Below are positions 44,490-53,068 of a stretch of DNA of 64,000 nucleotides, piece by piece. Location: NCBI RefSeq assembly GCF_009761815.1, contig NZ_RWIN01000038.1:1-64000 (forward strand), written 5' to 3'. The notes beneath the pieces are model-generated. The model was not told the DNA's origin and made no database searches. It saw only the letters and a program-made list of their open reading frames with translations. Within the stretch, counting starts at the first letter, position 1. Every line of letters begins with the position of its first letter. Both the position numbers and the translations under genes were made by a program. This DNA comes from Pseudomonas sp. PB120. GTDB lineage: Bacteria > Pseudomonadota > Gammaproteobacteria > Pseudomonadales > Pseudomonadaceae.

Positions 44490-45404
44490 TCAAAGACTGT
44501 CCGGATCCCCAAAAAACATCTGGATACGCGAACGCAACCAGCGTTCGCCCGGATCATTATCCTGCGACCCGCGCCAGGCCATGTGCAGCTCGAAGCTGCG
44601 CACCGGCAATGGCGGGTCTTCCGCACGCACTCCGCCTGCGGCCGTCAGCGCCTCGGCCGTGTAATCCGGCACCGTGGCGACAATGTCGGTGCCGCTGAGC
44701 AGGGTGCTCAAGCCGTTGAACTGCGGAACGGCCAGCACCACATGGCGTTTGCGCCCGAGTTTTTCCAGCTCTTCATCGATAAAGCCGCTCAAGTCGCCGG
44801 CGAATGAGACCAGCGCGTGAGGCCGTGCGCAGAAGTCGTCGAGGCTCAACGGCCCTGGTACCGTGTCGGCGCGCAGCAACTTCGGCGAGCTGCGACGCAG
44901 CACTTTGCGCTTGGCGTTGGCCGGCAGGTCGGTGGTGTAGCTGACACCGATGGAAATCTCGCCGGACGCCAACAACCCTGGCATCAGGATGTAGTTGACC
45001 CGACGCACCACCAGCACAATCCCTGGCGATTCAGCGCGCAGCCGTTTGAGCAGCATCGGTAGCAGGGCAAACTCGACGTCGTCCGACAGGCCGATGCGGA
45101 ACACGGCGGTGCTGGTGGCCGGGTCGAATTCAGCCGCACGACTGACGGCGGTGGAAATCGAGTCCAGCGCCGGGGAGAGCAGGGCGAAGATTTCCACCGC
45201 CCGGGCGGACGGCTCCATGCTGCGGCCGGTGCGCACGAACAACGGGTCGTCGAACAGCCCGCGCAGGCGTGAAAGCGCCGCACTGATGGCCGGCTGGCCA
45301 AGGAACAGCTTCTCCGCCGCGCGGGTCACGCTGCGTTCGTGCATCAATGTTTCAAATACGATCAACAGGTTCAGGTCGACACGACGCAGGTCATTACGAT
45401 TCAT
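44490..45404 (-). CDS. mexT: LysR-type regulator, MexT-like
   Basis: A 304-residue activator starting MNRNDLRRVDLNLLIVFETL, as I recall for P. aeruginosa MexT; an upstream frame to 45467 adds 21 residues without similarity. The helix-turn-helix lies at about 8-65 (HERSVTRAAEKLFLGQPAIS, LSRLRGLFDDPLFVRTGRSM) and the effector domain at about 95-300. The frame is intact, so it encodes the active form. MexT activates mexEF-oprN and mexS. It is divergent from mexS and reads on the same strand as mexEF-oprN, whose start is 29 kb downstream across the pdt block. AGGA lies six bases before the ATG. Confidence 0.9.
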   Translation of the reverse strand: MNRNDLRRVDLNLLIVFETLMHERSVTRAAEKLFLGQPAISAALSRLRGLFDDPLFVRTGRSMEPSARAVEIFALLSPALDSISTAVSRAAEFDPATSTAVFRIGLSDDVEFALLPMLLKRLRAESPGIVLVVRRVNYILMPGLLASGEISIGVSYTTDLPANAKRKVLRRSSPKLLRADTVPGPLSLDDFCARPHALVSFAGDLSGFIDEELEKLGRKRHVVLAVPQFNGLSTLLSGTDIVATVPDYTAEALTAAGGVRAEDPPLPVRSFELHMAWRGSQDNDPGERWLRSRIQMFFGDPDSL

Positions 45405-45577
45405 CTGGAGTCCTGGCAGAGTCATCAAGCTTGACGAGAGCGGCCATATGAGAACAATGACCGGCATGAATCTTACGGGGAAAGGCTGCTACTCTGCACC
45501 GCATAATTCATTTTTTCCTGAAAGGATGCTGCCGTTTTTACCACATTCGACAAGGTTGGCGTCGCGGCGGAATCAAT

Positions 45578-45601
45578 GACAGGCATGTCGACTATTAATA
45601 G
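45578..45601 (+). promoter_or_regulatory. Possible MexT-box-like site between mexT and mexS
   Basis: GACA-N5-GTCGAC, 45578-45592, partly matches the first part of the MexT box (ATCA-N5-GTCGAT) as I recall it; the remaining half (AATAG versus ACYAT) matches poorly. It is about 80 bases upstream of mexS. Confidence 0.25.
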
Positions 45602-45672
45602 CCACTGATGGTCTTGGGTAGAAAGCCCAGATAGAGTTCATGGCATTAGAGGTTACTTTGACGAGGTTTGCG

Positions 45673-46695
45673 ATGTCCCGCACGATCCGTTTTCACAAGT
45701 TTGGTCCAGCCGAGGTGCTCAAATGCGAAGAGCATACGGCCGCTCTGCCTGCGCCGGGCGAAGTGCAGGTGCGTGTCGAAGCGATCGGCATCAGCTGGTA
45801 CGACATTCTCTGGCGCCAGAATCTGGCCTCGTCTCATGCTCGCTTGCCTTCGGGCCTGGGTCATGAAATGTCCGGTATCGTCACCGCGGTCGGTGACGGC
45901 GTCGATGACCTGGCAGTCGGTGACAAGGTCGCCAGCTTCCCGGCCGAAAGCCCGAACGACTATCCGGTCTACGGCGAGCAGATTGTTCTGCCTCGCTCGG
46001 CTTTGACCCGGTATCCGGACGTGCTCAGCCCGATCGAAGCCAGCGTGCATTACACGCCGTTATTGATTGCTTACTTCGCTTACGCTGACCTGGCGCGGGT
46101 CAAACCCGGGCAATTTGCCCTGGTGACTGACGCCAGTCACTGCGCCGGCCCTTCGTTCGTACAACTGGGCAAAGCCTTGGGTGTTCGAGTGATTGCCGCC
46201 ACCAAGACAGCGGAAGAACGGGAATACCTGTTGTCGCTGGGTGCCGAGAAAGTCATCGTCACCGAAGAAGAAGATCTGCTGATGCGGATCAACAAAATCA
46301 CCGACAACCGCGGTGTCGACGTAGTGTTCGATGGCCTGGGTGGCCCGCAGATGTCGTTGCTCGGCGATGTGCTTGCGCCTCGCGGCAGCCTGGTGCTCTA
46401 CGGCCTGCAAGGCGGCAACCAGACGCCGTTCCCGGCCTGCGCAGCGTTCCAGAAGAACATCCAGTTCTTCGTGCACTGCATCGGCAACTTCACCGGCAAG
46501 CCGGAGTTGGGCATCATCCAGGACCAGGTCGCGCTGCAACGTGCCTTGCGCGATATCAATCAGATGACTGCCGACCGTGTGTTGCTGCCGCTCAAGACTC
46601 GGGTCTTCCCGTTTTCCGAGTTCGTCGAAGCACACCGCTACATGGACGAATGCCCATGTCGCGAACGGGTTGCGCTTCAAGTCGAACCGGCTTGA
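45673..46695 (+). CDS. mexS: Zinc-free quinone oxidoreductase-like MDR protein, MexS-like
   Basis: The 340-residue medium-chain dehydrogenase/reductase starts MSRTIRFHKFGPAEVLKCEE at ATG 45673 (GAGG six bases upstream); P. aeruginosa MexS is 339 residues. It has a GroES-like N-terminal domain (GLGHEMSGIVTAVGDGVDDL) and a Rossmann domain (LGVRVIAATKTAEEREYLLS, VDVVFDGLGGPQMSLLGDVL). The usual catalytic zinc ligands are not evident, as in quinone oxidoreductases. It lies divergent from mexT. Loss of MexS in P. aeruginosa activates MexT and the pump, so it likely removes or prevents the MexT-activating electrophile. A terminator follows. Confidence 0.9.
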   Translation: MSRTIRFHKFGPAEVLKCEEHTAALPAPGEVQVRVEAIGISWYDILWRQNLASSHARLPSGLGHEMSGIVTAVGDGVDDLAVGDKVASFPAESPNDYPVYGEQIVLPRSALTRYPDVLSPIEASVHYTPLLIAYFAYADLARVKPGQFALVTDASHCAGPSFVQLGKALGVRVIAATKTAEEREYLLSLGAEKVIVTEEEDLLMRINKITDNRGVDVVFDGLGGPQMSLLGDVLAPRGSLVLYGLQGGNQTPFPACAAFQKNIQFFVHCIGNFTGKPELGIIQDQVALQRALRDINQMTADRVLLPLKTRVFPFSEFVEAHRYMDECPCRERVALQVEPA

Positions 46696-46704
46696 ATCCA
46701 CTCC

Positions 46705-46735
46705 AAAAGTCCGTGCCCCGCACGGACTTTTTTTT
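46705..46735 (+). terminator. Rho-independent terminator of mexS
   Basis: AAAAGTCCGTGC pairs with GCACGGACTTTT around a CCC loop, with further T residues beyond. It begins 10 bases after the mexS stop. Confidence 0.93.
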
Positions 46736-47256
46736 GCAGCACCCACGCCCTGAGACCACCCATAGACTTGTCAATGGGGCCGTTCAGCAACTGAACTGGT
46801 TTTTGCTCTCGATCTGTATCTTCTAATCAGCTTGTAAGCCCTGATAATTGGATGATTACTTTCATCTCAAGGAACGAGTCATGGCTGGGTATCAGGTTGA
46901 TACTTTTCAATGCTTGCCGTTGATATATCTCAAACAAATAGTGTGTAGTTGCGCGCTTGCCAAAAAATCATGGGCAAGTTCTTTCTTTATTTCTTGTGCG
47001 CTTTGTCTGTGGGATGTTGTCGGACATTTCCTAGGACGGACCTTTCGGGTTCAAGACGCTGGCGCTACGGGGCTTTGCGATGATCAGACCTTGATCAAGA
47101 TGCACGGCCATTTCCGAACATTTCAAATAACTGCCAAAAACTTAAGTGTTAGCATTTGACAATAAAGTCCAGTGCTTCAAGCGCGTCAGCTCGCCTTCAA
47201 GGTGTCGCTGTCGTTGTTTGTGCGATATCGAACTTACGAGTCTCAGGTAAACAAAT
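46736..47256. other. AT-rich gap between mexS and the 487-residue protein
   Basis: About 520 bases with clearly lower GC than the surroundings. It holds one possible small gene (46881-47159). Otherwise it must contain the promoter of the 47257 gene; I see no REP or terminator after the mexS one. The segment around 47015-47060 has near-repeats (GTCGGAC ... GACGGAC). Confidence 0.5.
46881..47159 (+). CDS. Possible small protein, unrecognised (doubtful)
   Basis: A 92-residue frame from an ATG with AAGGA about seven bases upstream. It is Cys-rich (QCLPLIYLKQIVCSCALAKK, FFISCALCLWDVV) with a hydrophobic central segment, so a membrane peptide is possible. Base composition is unlike neighbouring genes and I recognise no family. 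It could also be chance coding potential or a decayed remnant in the AT-rich gap. Confidence 0.25.
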   Translation: MAGYQVDTFQCLPLIYLKQIVCSCALAKKSWASSFFISCALCLWDVVGHFLGRTFRVQDAGATGLCDDQTLIKMHGHFRTFQITAKNLSVSI

Positions 47257-48720
47257 ATGACCAACATCCATGATCAAGCGATGACCTATGTCTATCAGCA
47301 AGTATTGCAGCGGCTGCTGAGTTTTTTTTCCCGGGCGGAGCGCACGGCATTGCAATTGATGATCCAGCGGCTGGTGGTGGCCGCCGGGGGCATGGAACGG
47401 ATTGGCGAATACAAAGTGCTGGCGATTCAGTCCGGGTCCCGGGACAGCTGTTACACCTTGGCGTTGCTGCGTGCCGCTCAGTTGAGTATCGCCGGCCGGT
47501 CGCCTGCCACTTTCCAGTTGCGTGTGGCGTCCCTGTGCCTCAACGGCACCAGCACGAAGGCTCGTGAAAACATCCATCGCAGCTACAGCGCACTGTTTCT
47601 CTACGATGATCCACGGGTCGAAGTCTTGATGGTCGATGATCGAGAGGTGCTGCCCTTCGATCATCTTGCCCCGATGTCCAGCGCCGGTCACGATGCCAAT
47701 CGGTTGAACCTGCTGATGGTTGGGCATCGTCGGGTATGGAACGGTCCGCTCGACCTGTGGGATGACGGGTACCTGGCCGCCGGCGAGTTCCTGGGGCAAA
47801 TCGCTCGTTGGGAGGGCGGTGTCGATGCCTTTGTCAGCGGCGATACGCCTCGACAGCAGAAGCAATACCTCGACGGTTTGAAGCGCGCGGCCGCCAAGGC
47901 CGGGCTAAACCCACAGGTTCGCAATGAAACGGGATACGAGGAGCTGTTTGCGCTGCTCGATGACCTGGGACGCGACTGCTATCACGTACTTTATGGCGGG
48001 CATGAGCGCGCTCAATGGCGTCCGGCCGAACAATTCGAAGCTTGTCGCCGCGCCACGTTCATCGACATTCACGACATGCTGGTCAGCAATCTGGAGGAGC
48101 GTTGGCCGCTGCTCACCGAATTTCTCGGGTTTCAGCCGGACGAGCTGTCGGCACAGCTCCGCGACAACGACATCGTCAGCCTCTCTGTTTGCGCCCACCT
48201 TCGGGGTTTGCAGGCGTGTTTCGCCCATGGCCGGAGCTACGAGGCCGGTGTCGCCGAATTCCTTCAGCGGGCATTGGTGAAAATGCGCCGCAAACGGCTG
48301 CCGGAACGCTTGTGCGAGCAGGCGGTGGAAATGTTTGGCAACCCGGCGACACAGGCCGATCAGCGTGCACTGGCATCTGCCGACGCCCAGAAGTATCTGG
48401 GTTTGAGTGAAGCCCAGCTGGTGTGTCTGTTGTTTTCGCCTTTTGTCGAGAAGGGCGCAACCCTGGAGCGCTTTCTGCGCCATTGCCACCCCGGCATGCT
48501 CGTGGCGATGCCTGACTTGCACCGGGCAATGCAAGGCAATCCGGTTCCGGAACAGGTGCTGCAATGGATGGTCGATGTCAGCGGTTTGCCTGTCAGCCTG
48601 ATTGGCAGGCTTTATCGCATGGGCCCGGTGGTGATGGATGAGAGCGGGCGATCTGATGCGCTCACGGCAGATGCAAGCGATACCCGCGCCGTGGCGGGCG
48701 AATGGTCCGCGGGGCACTAA
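47257..48720 (+). CDS. Unrecognised 487-residue protein
   Basis: I do not recognise this family. The protein has no signal peptide or membrane helices, so it should be cytoplasmic. Its N-terminal third (LLSFFSRAERTALQLMIQRL, GEYKVLAIQSGSRDSCYTLA) is helical then beta-like. The middle part has a conserved-looking run (WNGPLDLWDDGYLAAGEFLG, and YHVLYGGHERAQW near 240). The C-terminal part is helical. It is followed 34 bases later by a MocR-type PLP regulator, suggesting that the regulator controls it. The AT-rich 500 bases upstream set this pair apart. Confidence 0.75.
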   Translation: MTNIHDQAMTYVYQQVLQRLLSFFSRAERTALQLMIQRLVVAAGGMERIGEYKVLAIQSGSRDSCYTLALLRAAQLSIAGRSPATFQLRVASLCLNGTSTKARENIHRSYSALFLYDDPRVEVLMVDDREVLPFDHLAPMSSAGHDANRLNLLMVGHRRVWNGPLDLWDDGYLAAGEFLGQIARWEGGVDAFVSGDTPRQQKQYLDGLKRAAAKAGLNPQVRNETGYEELFALLDDLGRDCYHVLYGGHERAQWRPAEQFEACRRATFIDIHDMLVSNLEERWPLLTEFLGFQPDELSAQLRDNDIVSLSVCAHLRGLQACFAHGRSYEAGVAEFLQRALVKMRRKRLPERLCEQAVEMFGNPATQADQRALASADAQKYLGLSEAQLVCLLFSPFVEKGATLERFLRHCHPGMLVAMPDLHRAMQGNPVPEQVLQWMVDVSGLPVSLIGRLYRMGPVVMDESGRSDALTADASDTRAVAGEWSAGH

Positions 48721-48754
48721 CGGTGCGGGGTTCGACTAGCGTTGGCCATCACCC

Positions 48755-50155
48755 ATGAAAGGGCCGCGAGAATCTGACTTTGCCTATCAGGCGGTGTATC
48801 GATACCTGAACCATCTGATCAGCCAGCCCGCAAGCGAAGAGCGAATCCGCCTTCCATCGCTGCGGCAACTGGCGGAACGTCTGGGGGTGTCGATTTCGAC
48901 CATTCAGTACGCCTATTCGCTGCTGGAGAAGGAAGGGCGCGTCTACTCGGTGGCCAAGTCAGGCTATTTCGCATTCCCCGTGTCCTGTATCCACCCGCTC
49001 AGCAGCGGCAATGACCTGCTCGAAACGGTGTACGTCAATGCCAGGCGCCCAGGCATGCTGGTCTTGAGCGCTGATGAGCCGGCCTTGTTGCAACCCCTCG
49101 ACAGTCCATTGTTGCTACTTGAAAGGGAATTGCTGCGTCAGTATCCACGCCAGCCGCAACCGACTTCGCAGCCCTGCGGCGAACTGGAACTGCGCACCGC
49201 ACTGGCCGCACGCTACACCACATCTCCCATGCGATGCTGGCACGCGGACGACGTCTATGTCGGTGCTGACCTGCGTGGCGTGCTGGAAATTCTGATCACT
49301 GTGTTAGGCCTCAAAGACGCCACAATGGTGGTGGAATCCCCTTGCGACTGGACGATCCTGCGTTTGCTCCAGGCCGCGGGTGTCCGGGTGCTCGAGTTGC
49401 CGGTACTCGCCAACCATGACCTGGACCTTGAGCGACTCAGGAAAATGCTGGAAGCGGAGCCGGTGCGCCTGGTGATGCTTTCCTCCGGGCTGAATATGCC
49501 GCGAGGTAGCCTGGCGTCCGATGCCAACCGGCAAGCCGTTGCGCAGCTCATTGAACAAGCGGGTTGCTGGGTGTTGGAGAACGATTGTTACGGCGAGCTC
49601 GGGTTTGAGTCGGACAGCCTGCGCTTTCGGGACTTGCTGAACCCTGATCGGCTGCTGGTGTTTTCTACCTTCGAAAAAATCATCGGGCCGGAGGCGCCGT
49701 TTGGCTACTTGCTGTCACGGCCGCTGCGCACTGAATTGCAGCGACACTTTTTGCTGCGCTCGTTCCGCTTGTCGCCGATACGCCAGAAAGCCATTGCCCG
49801 CTTGTACAGCAGCGGACGTATCGACCAGCACCTTCAGGTATTGCGGCGGTTGCTCAGGGATCGCAAGGGGCAGATGATCCAGCTGCTGCAGGATCGTCTG
49901 AGCGATGCCTTGCAGGTCGTAGAACCCCAGGGTGGTGCAACGATCTGGGTACGTTCATTGCGCCAGGTTGATGTGCGCCGGGTATTTCAACGACTGCTCA
50001 AGCATCAGGTGGTGATCGCACCGGGGGAGCTGTTCAGCCTTCAGGGACTGCATACGCAGCATTTGCGCCTGAGTCATACGTTCGCCGGCGAACATGACCT
50101 TGCGGCCGCGCTGGGTCTTCTGGGAACAGTTTTGCGGCTCGAAGCGGTGGATTGA
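48755..50155 (+). CDS. MocR-type regulator: GntR HTH fused to class I aminotransferase
   Basis: The 466-residue protein has a GntR winged helix (about 15-75; RLPSLRQLAERLGVSISTIQ, YSLLEKEGRVYSVAKSGYFA) and an aminotransferase-fold domain (about 110-455). The PLP lysine is probably in STFEKIIGPEAPFGYLLS; the expected arginine of the usual RLGY signature is replaced by PF, while ENDCYGELG carries the aspartate-like region contacting the cofactor. MocR regulators respond to amines, PLP or related ligands. It is 34 bases after the unrecognised gene and likely controls it; the pgm gene downstream is separated by 109 bases. Confidence 0.87.
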   Translation: MKGPRESDFAYQAVYRYLNHLISQPASEERIRLPSLRQLAERLGVSISTIQYAYSLLEKEGRVYSVAKSGYFAFPVSCIHPLSSGNDLLETVYVNARRPGMLVLSADEPALLQPLDSPLLLLERELLRQYPRQPQPTSQPCGELELRTALAARYTTSPMRCWHADDVYVGADLRGVLEILITVLGLKDATMVVESPCDWTILRLLQAAGVRVLELPVLANHDLDLERLRKMLEAEPVRLVMLSSGLNMPRGSLASDANRQAVAQLIEQAGCWVLENDCYGELGFESDSLRFRDLLNPDRLLVFSTFEKIIGPEAPFGYLLSRPLRTELQRHFLLRSFRLSPIRQKAIARLYSSGRIDQHLQVLRRLLRDRKGQMIQLLQDRLSDALQVVEPQGGATIWVRSLRQVDVRRVFQRLLKHQVVIAPGELFSLQGLHTQHLRLSHTFAGEHDLAAALGLLGTVLRLEAVD

Positions 50156-50264
50156 GTCTCTCCGCAAAACTCCGAGCGCCCGTGGATCGATCCCATCGCG
50201 TTACGGTCAAACTGCCAGTAAACTGCGTTCCAATTCCTGAACCACTCTAATTCAGAGGTTTTGC

Positions 50265-51911
50265 ATGACACTCAGTCCTTTTGCGGGCAAGCAGGCACCG
50301 GCAGAGTTGTTGGTCGACATTCCGCGACTGGTAACGGCCTACTACACTGGCCAGCCTGATGCCGCCATCTCTACCCAGCGCGTCGCCTTCGGCACGTCCG
50401 GGCACCGTGGCAGCTCGTTCGACTTGAGTTTCAACGAATGGCACGTTCTGGCCATCAGCCAGGCGATCTGCCTGTACCGCGAAGCCCAGGGCATTGACGG
50501 GCCGCTGTTTGTCGGCATCGACACCCATGCGCTGTCCACCCCGGCCGGCGCCAGCGCTCTTGAAGTGCTGGCCGCCAACGGCGTGACGGTGATGATCGCC
50601 GAAGGCGACGAATACACGCCGACCCCAGCCATTTCCCACGCGATTCTTTGCTACAACCGCGGTCGCACCTCGGGCCTGGCGGATGGCATCGTGATCACGC
50701 CGTCTCACAACCCGCCGCAAAGCGGTGGCTACAAATACAACCCTACCAACGGTGGCCCGGCTGATACCCACATCACAAAGTGGATCGAAGCCAAGGCCAA
50801 CGAATTGTTGGCCGCCAAACTCGCCGGTGTCAAACGCATCAGCTATGAGCAGGCATTGAAAGCGAGCACGACGCATCGCCACGATTACCTGAACACCTAT
50901 GTCGCCGACCTGATCAACGTGATCGACTTCGACGCCATCCGTGATGCCAAGCTGCGTCTGGGCGTCGATCCATTGGGCGGAGCAGGGGTGCGCTACTGGT
51001 CGGCGATTGCCGAGCACTACAAGCTGGACCTGGAAGTGGTGAACAAACAGGTCGACTCGACCTTCCGCTTCATGACCGTCGACTGGGATGGCCAGATCCG
51101 CATGGACCCATCGTCCAGCCATGCCATGCAAGGCCTGATCGGCCTCAAGGAACGTTTCGACGTAGCGTTCGCCTGCGACCCGGACCACGACCGTCATGGC
51201 ATCGTGACCCCGTCCGGTGGCTTGCTCGCACCGAACAACTACCTTGCGGTGTCGATCGACTACCTGTTCCAGAACCGTCCGCACTGGCGCGCCGATGCGG
51301 CCGTGGGCAAAACCGTGGTGAGCAGCGGCCTGATCGATCGCGTGGCAAAACGCTTGGGGCGCCGTCTGTACGAAGTGCCGGTCGGCTTCAAATGGTTTGC
51401 TGATGGCTTGTTCGATGGTTCGCTGGGCTTTGGTGGCGAAGAAAGCGCCGGTGCGTCGTTCCTGCGCAAGGACGGCAGCGTCTGGTGCACCGACAAGGAT
51501 GGTTTGATCCCGGCATTGCTGGCGGCAGAGATGACCGCACGCACTGGTCGCGATCCAAGCCAGGCCTATCGCGCCTTGACAGACGAATTGGGTGAGCCGT
51601 TCTCGGTGCGCGTTGACGCCAAGGCCAATCCTGAGCAGAAAGCCCTGCTGAGCAAGCTGTCGCCGGCTCAGGTCACATCGACTCAATTGGCAGGCGAAGC
51701 GATCACTAGCATTCTTAGTCACGCCCCAGGTAACGACCAGGCCATCGGCGGCCTGAAAGTCATGACCGAGAACGGCTGGTTCGCGGCACGTCCGTCGGGC
51801 ACCGAGGACATTTACAAGATCTACGCCGAGAGCTTCGTCAGTGACGACCACCTCAAGCAATTGGTGGCTGAAGCCCAGACCCTCGTGGATGGCGCTATTT
51901 CCGCGAAGTAG
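50265..51911 (+). CDS. pgm: Phosphoglucomutase (alpha-D-glucose specific)
   Basis: A 548-residue enzyme interconverting glucose 1-phosphate and glucose 6-phosphate, supplying precursors for glycogen, trehalose and surface sugars. Family motifs are complete: the phosphoserine loop [16 protein letters not shown] (serine near 147), the metal loop CDPDHDRHG (about 304-312), the sugar-binding GGEESAG, and the phosphate-binding [12 protein letters not shown] near the C-terminus. Length matches E. coli Pgm (546). It is monocistronic by layout, with REP elements and a terminator following. Confidence 0.95.
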   Translation: MTLSPFAGKQAPAELLVDIPRLVTAYYTGQPDAAISTQRVAFGTSGHRGSSFDLSFNEWHVLAISQAICLYREAQGIDGPLFVGIDTHALSTPAGASALEVLAANGVTVMIAEGDEYTPTPAISHAILCYNRGRTSGLADGIVITPSHNPPQSGGYKYNPTNGGPADTHITKWIEAKANELLAAKLAGVKRISYEQALKASTTHRHDYLNTYVADLINVIDFDAIRDAKLRLGVDPLGGAGVRYWSAIAEHYKLDLEVVNKQVDSTFRFMTVDWDGQIRMDPSSSHAMQGLIGLKERFDVAFACDPDHDRHGIVTPSGGLLAPNNYLAVSIDYLFQNRPHWRADAAVGKTVVSSGLIDRVAKRLGRRLYEVPVGFKWFADGLFDGSLGFGGEESAGASFLRKDGSVWCTDKDGLIPALLAAEMTARTGRDPSQAYRALTDELGEPFSVRVDAKANPEQKALLSKLSPAQVTSTQLAGEAITSILSHAPGNDQAIGGLKVMTENGWFAARPSGTEDIYKIYAESFVSDDHLKQLVAEAQTLVDGAISAK

Positions 51912-51922
51912 TTGAGGGCCCT

Positions 51923-52069
51923 GTGGCGAGGGAGCTTGTCGGAACGCCGCACCGTCCCGCTCGGCTGCGCAGCAGTCGTAATTCCGAGTATGCGAAGCGC
52001 ATCAGGAAAACGGCGTTCATCGGTTTTAGGGCTGCTACGCAGCCCAGCGGGAGCAAGCTCTCTCGCCAC
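51923..52069. repeat. REP pair, GTGGCGAGGGAGC family, with long interior
   Basis: GTGGCGAGGGAGCTTG at one end and the inverted GAGCAAGCTCTCTCGCCAC at the other enclose about 110 bases that include GGCTGCGCAGC and GCTGCTACGCAGCCC pieces. Convergent pgm and pirin genes flank it. Confidence 0.75.
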
Positions 52070-52083
52070 AATGGACTGCACGT

Positions 52084-52119
52084 AAAAAAAGGGCGACCAC
52101 TACGGTCGCCCCTTTTTTT
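52084..52119. terminator. Bidirectional terminator between pgm and pirin gene
   Basis: GGGCGACC pairs with GGTCGCCC around CACTA-like loop bases; seven A precede it and seven T follow, so it can serve both convergent genes. Confidence 0.9.
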
Positions 52120-52136
52120 GCCCTGCGTTTACCCGA

Positions 52137-52832
52137 TCAAGCCAGGTCCACCAACACAATTTCACTGTCCTCAATGGCCGTCACCCGCAACACCTGCTCA
52201 TCGGCAACCGCAACACCGTCTCGAGCTTGTGCACGTAAGCCATTGACTTCAATGACGCCAGTGGCCGGCACCAGGTAGGCACGACGTCCACCGTCGAGGT
52301 GATATTCAGCCGTCTCACCGGCTTTCAGGTTGGCCGCCACCAGTCGCGCATCGGCACGAATGCGCAGGCTTTGATCGTCACCGGCCTTGCCGCTGGCCAG
52401 CGTCACGAAACCTTCGCGCTGACCTTTCGGGAACGGCTTGGCGCCCCAGGACGGTGCCAGGCCGCTTTCGTTCGGGATGATCCAGATCTGGAAGATCCGG
52501 GTTTCGGTCGCTTCCAGGTTGTACTCGCTGTGGGCAATCCCGGTGCCAGCACTCATGACCTGCACGTCGCCTGCTTCGGTGCGACCCTTGTTGCCAAGGT
52601 TGTCTTCATGGGTGATCGCACCTTCACGAACGTAGGTGATGATCTCCATGTCGCGGTGCGGGTGTTTCGGGAAGCCGGTTCCGGAGGCAATCACGTCGTC
52701 GTTCCACACTCGCAAGTTGCCCCAGTTCATCCGTTTCGGGTCATGGTACTCGGCGAACGAAAAGTGGTGATGTGCGTCCAACCAGCCATGGTTGGCGCCG
52801 CCCAGGGAGCTGAAAGGTCTGAGTTCGAGCAT
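52137..52832 (-). CDS. Pirin family bicupin (YhhW-like)
   Basis: A 231-residue cytoplasmic bicupin. The N-terminal cupin has the metal ligands of pirins, HPHRDME (about 57-63) and AHSEYN (about 100-105), so an iron site is probable. The C-terminal cupin (about 140-231) appears without ligands. E. coli YhhW, the nearest family type, has quercetin 2,3-dioxygenase activity in vitro; the natural role is unclear. It starts MLELRPFSSLGGANHGWLDA and is alone on the minus strand, convergent with pgm. Confidence 0.9.
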   Translation of the reverse strand: MLELRPFSSLGGANHGWLDAHHHFSFAEYHDPKRMNWGNLRVWNDDVIASGTGFPKHPHRDMEIITYVREGAITHEDNLGNKGRTEAGDVQVMSAGTGIAHSEYNLEATETRIFQIWIIPNESGLAPSWGAKPFPKGQREGFVTLASGKAGDDQSLRIRADARLVAANLKAGETAEYHLDGGRRAYLVPATGVIEVNGLRAQARDGVAVADEQVLRVTAIEDSEIVLVDLA

Positions 52833-53068
52833 GATCGTCTCCTGAAGAAGGGGGAATGCCGAGCATCATCTATCAAGCACTAATCGATAAAAAGCGTAAA
52901 AACTGCTGCATCATGATCGAATAAGTTGATGATTTTGAGCCTCGAAACATTCTCACCCAACCTTCACTTCATCGCCTAAGCCAATGACGTGCAAGCATTT
53001 CACTAGAACTCAACGGCAAATGCAGACACCATAGCCTTCAACAGCCTCACACCCTGGAGACAGTCCGC

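Noticed and set aside
45573..45601. A complete MexT box between mexT and mexS
   Set aside because: Only parts of the recalled consensus match; it is kept as a weak candidate rather than a firm site.
50247..51860. A 537-residue minus-strand frame opposite pgm
   Set aside because: pgm has all its catalytic motifs on the plus strand; the shadow has none.
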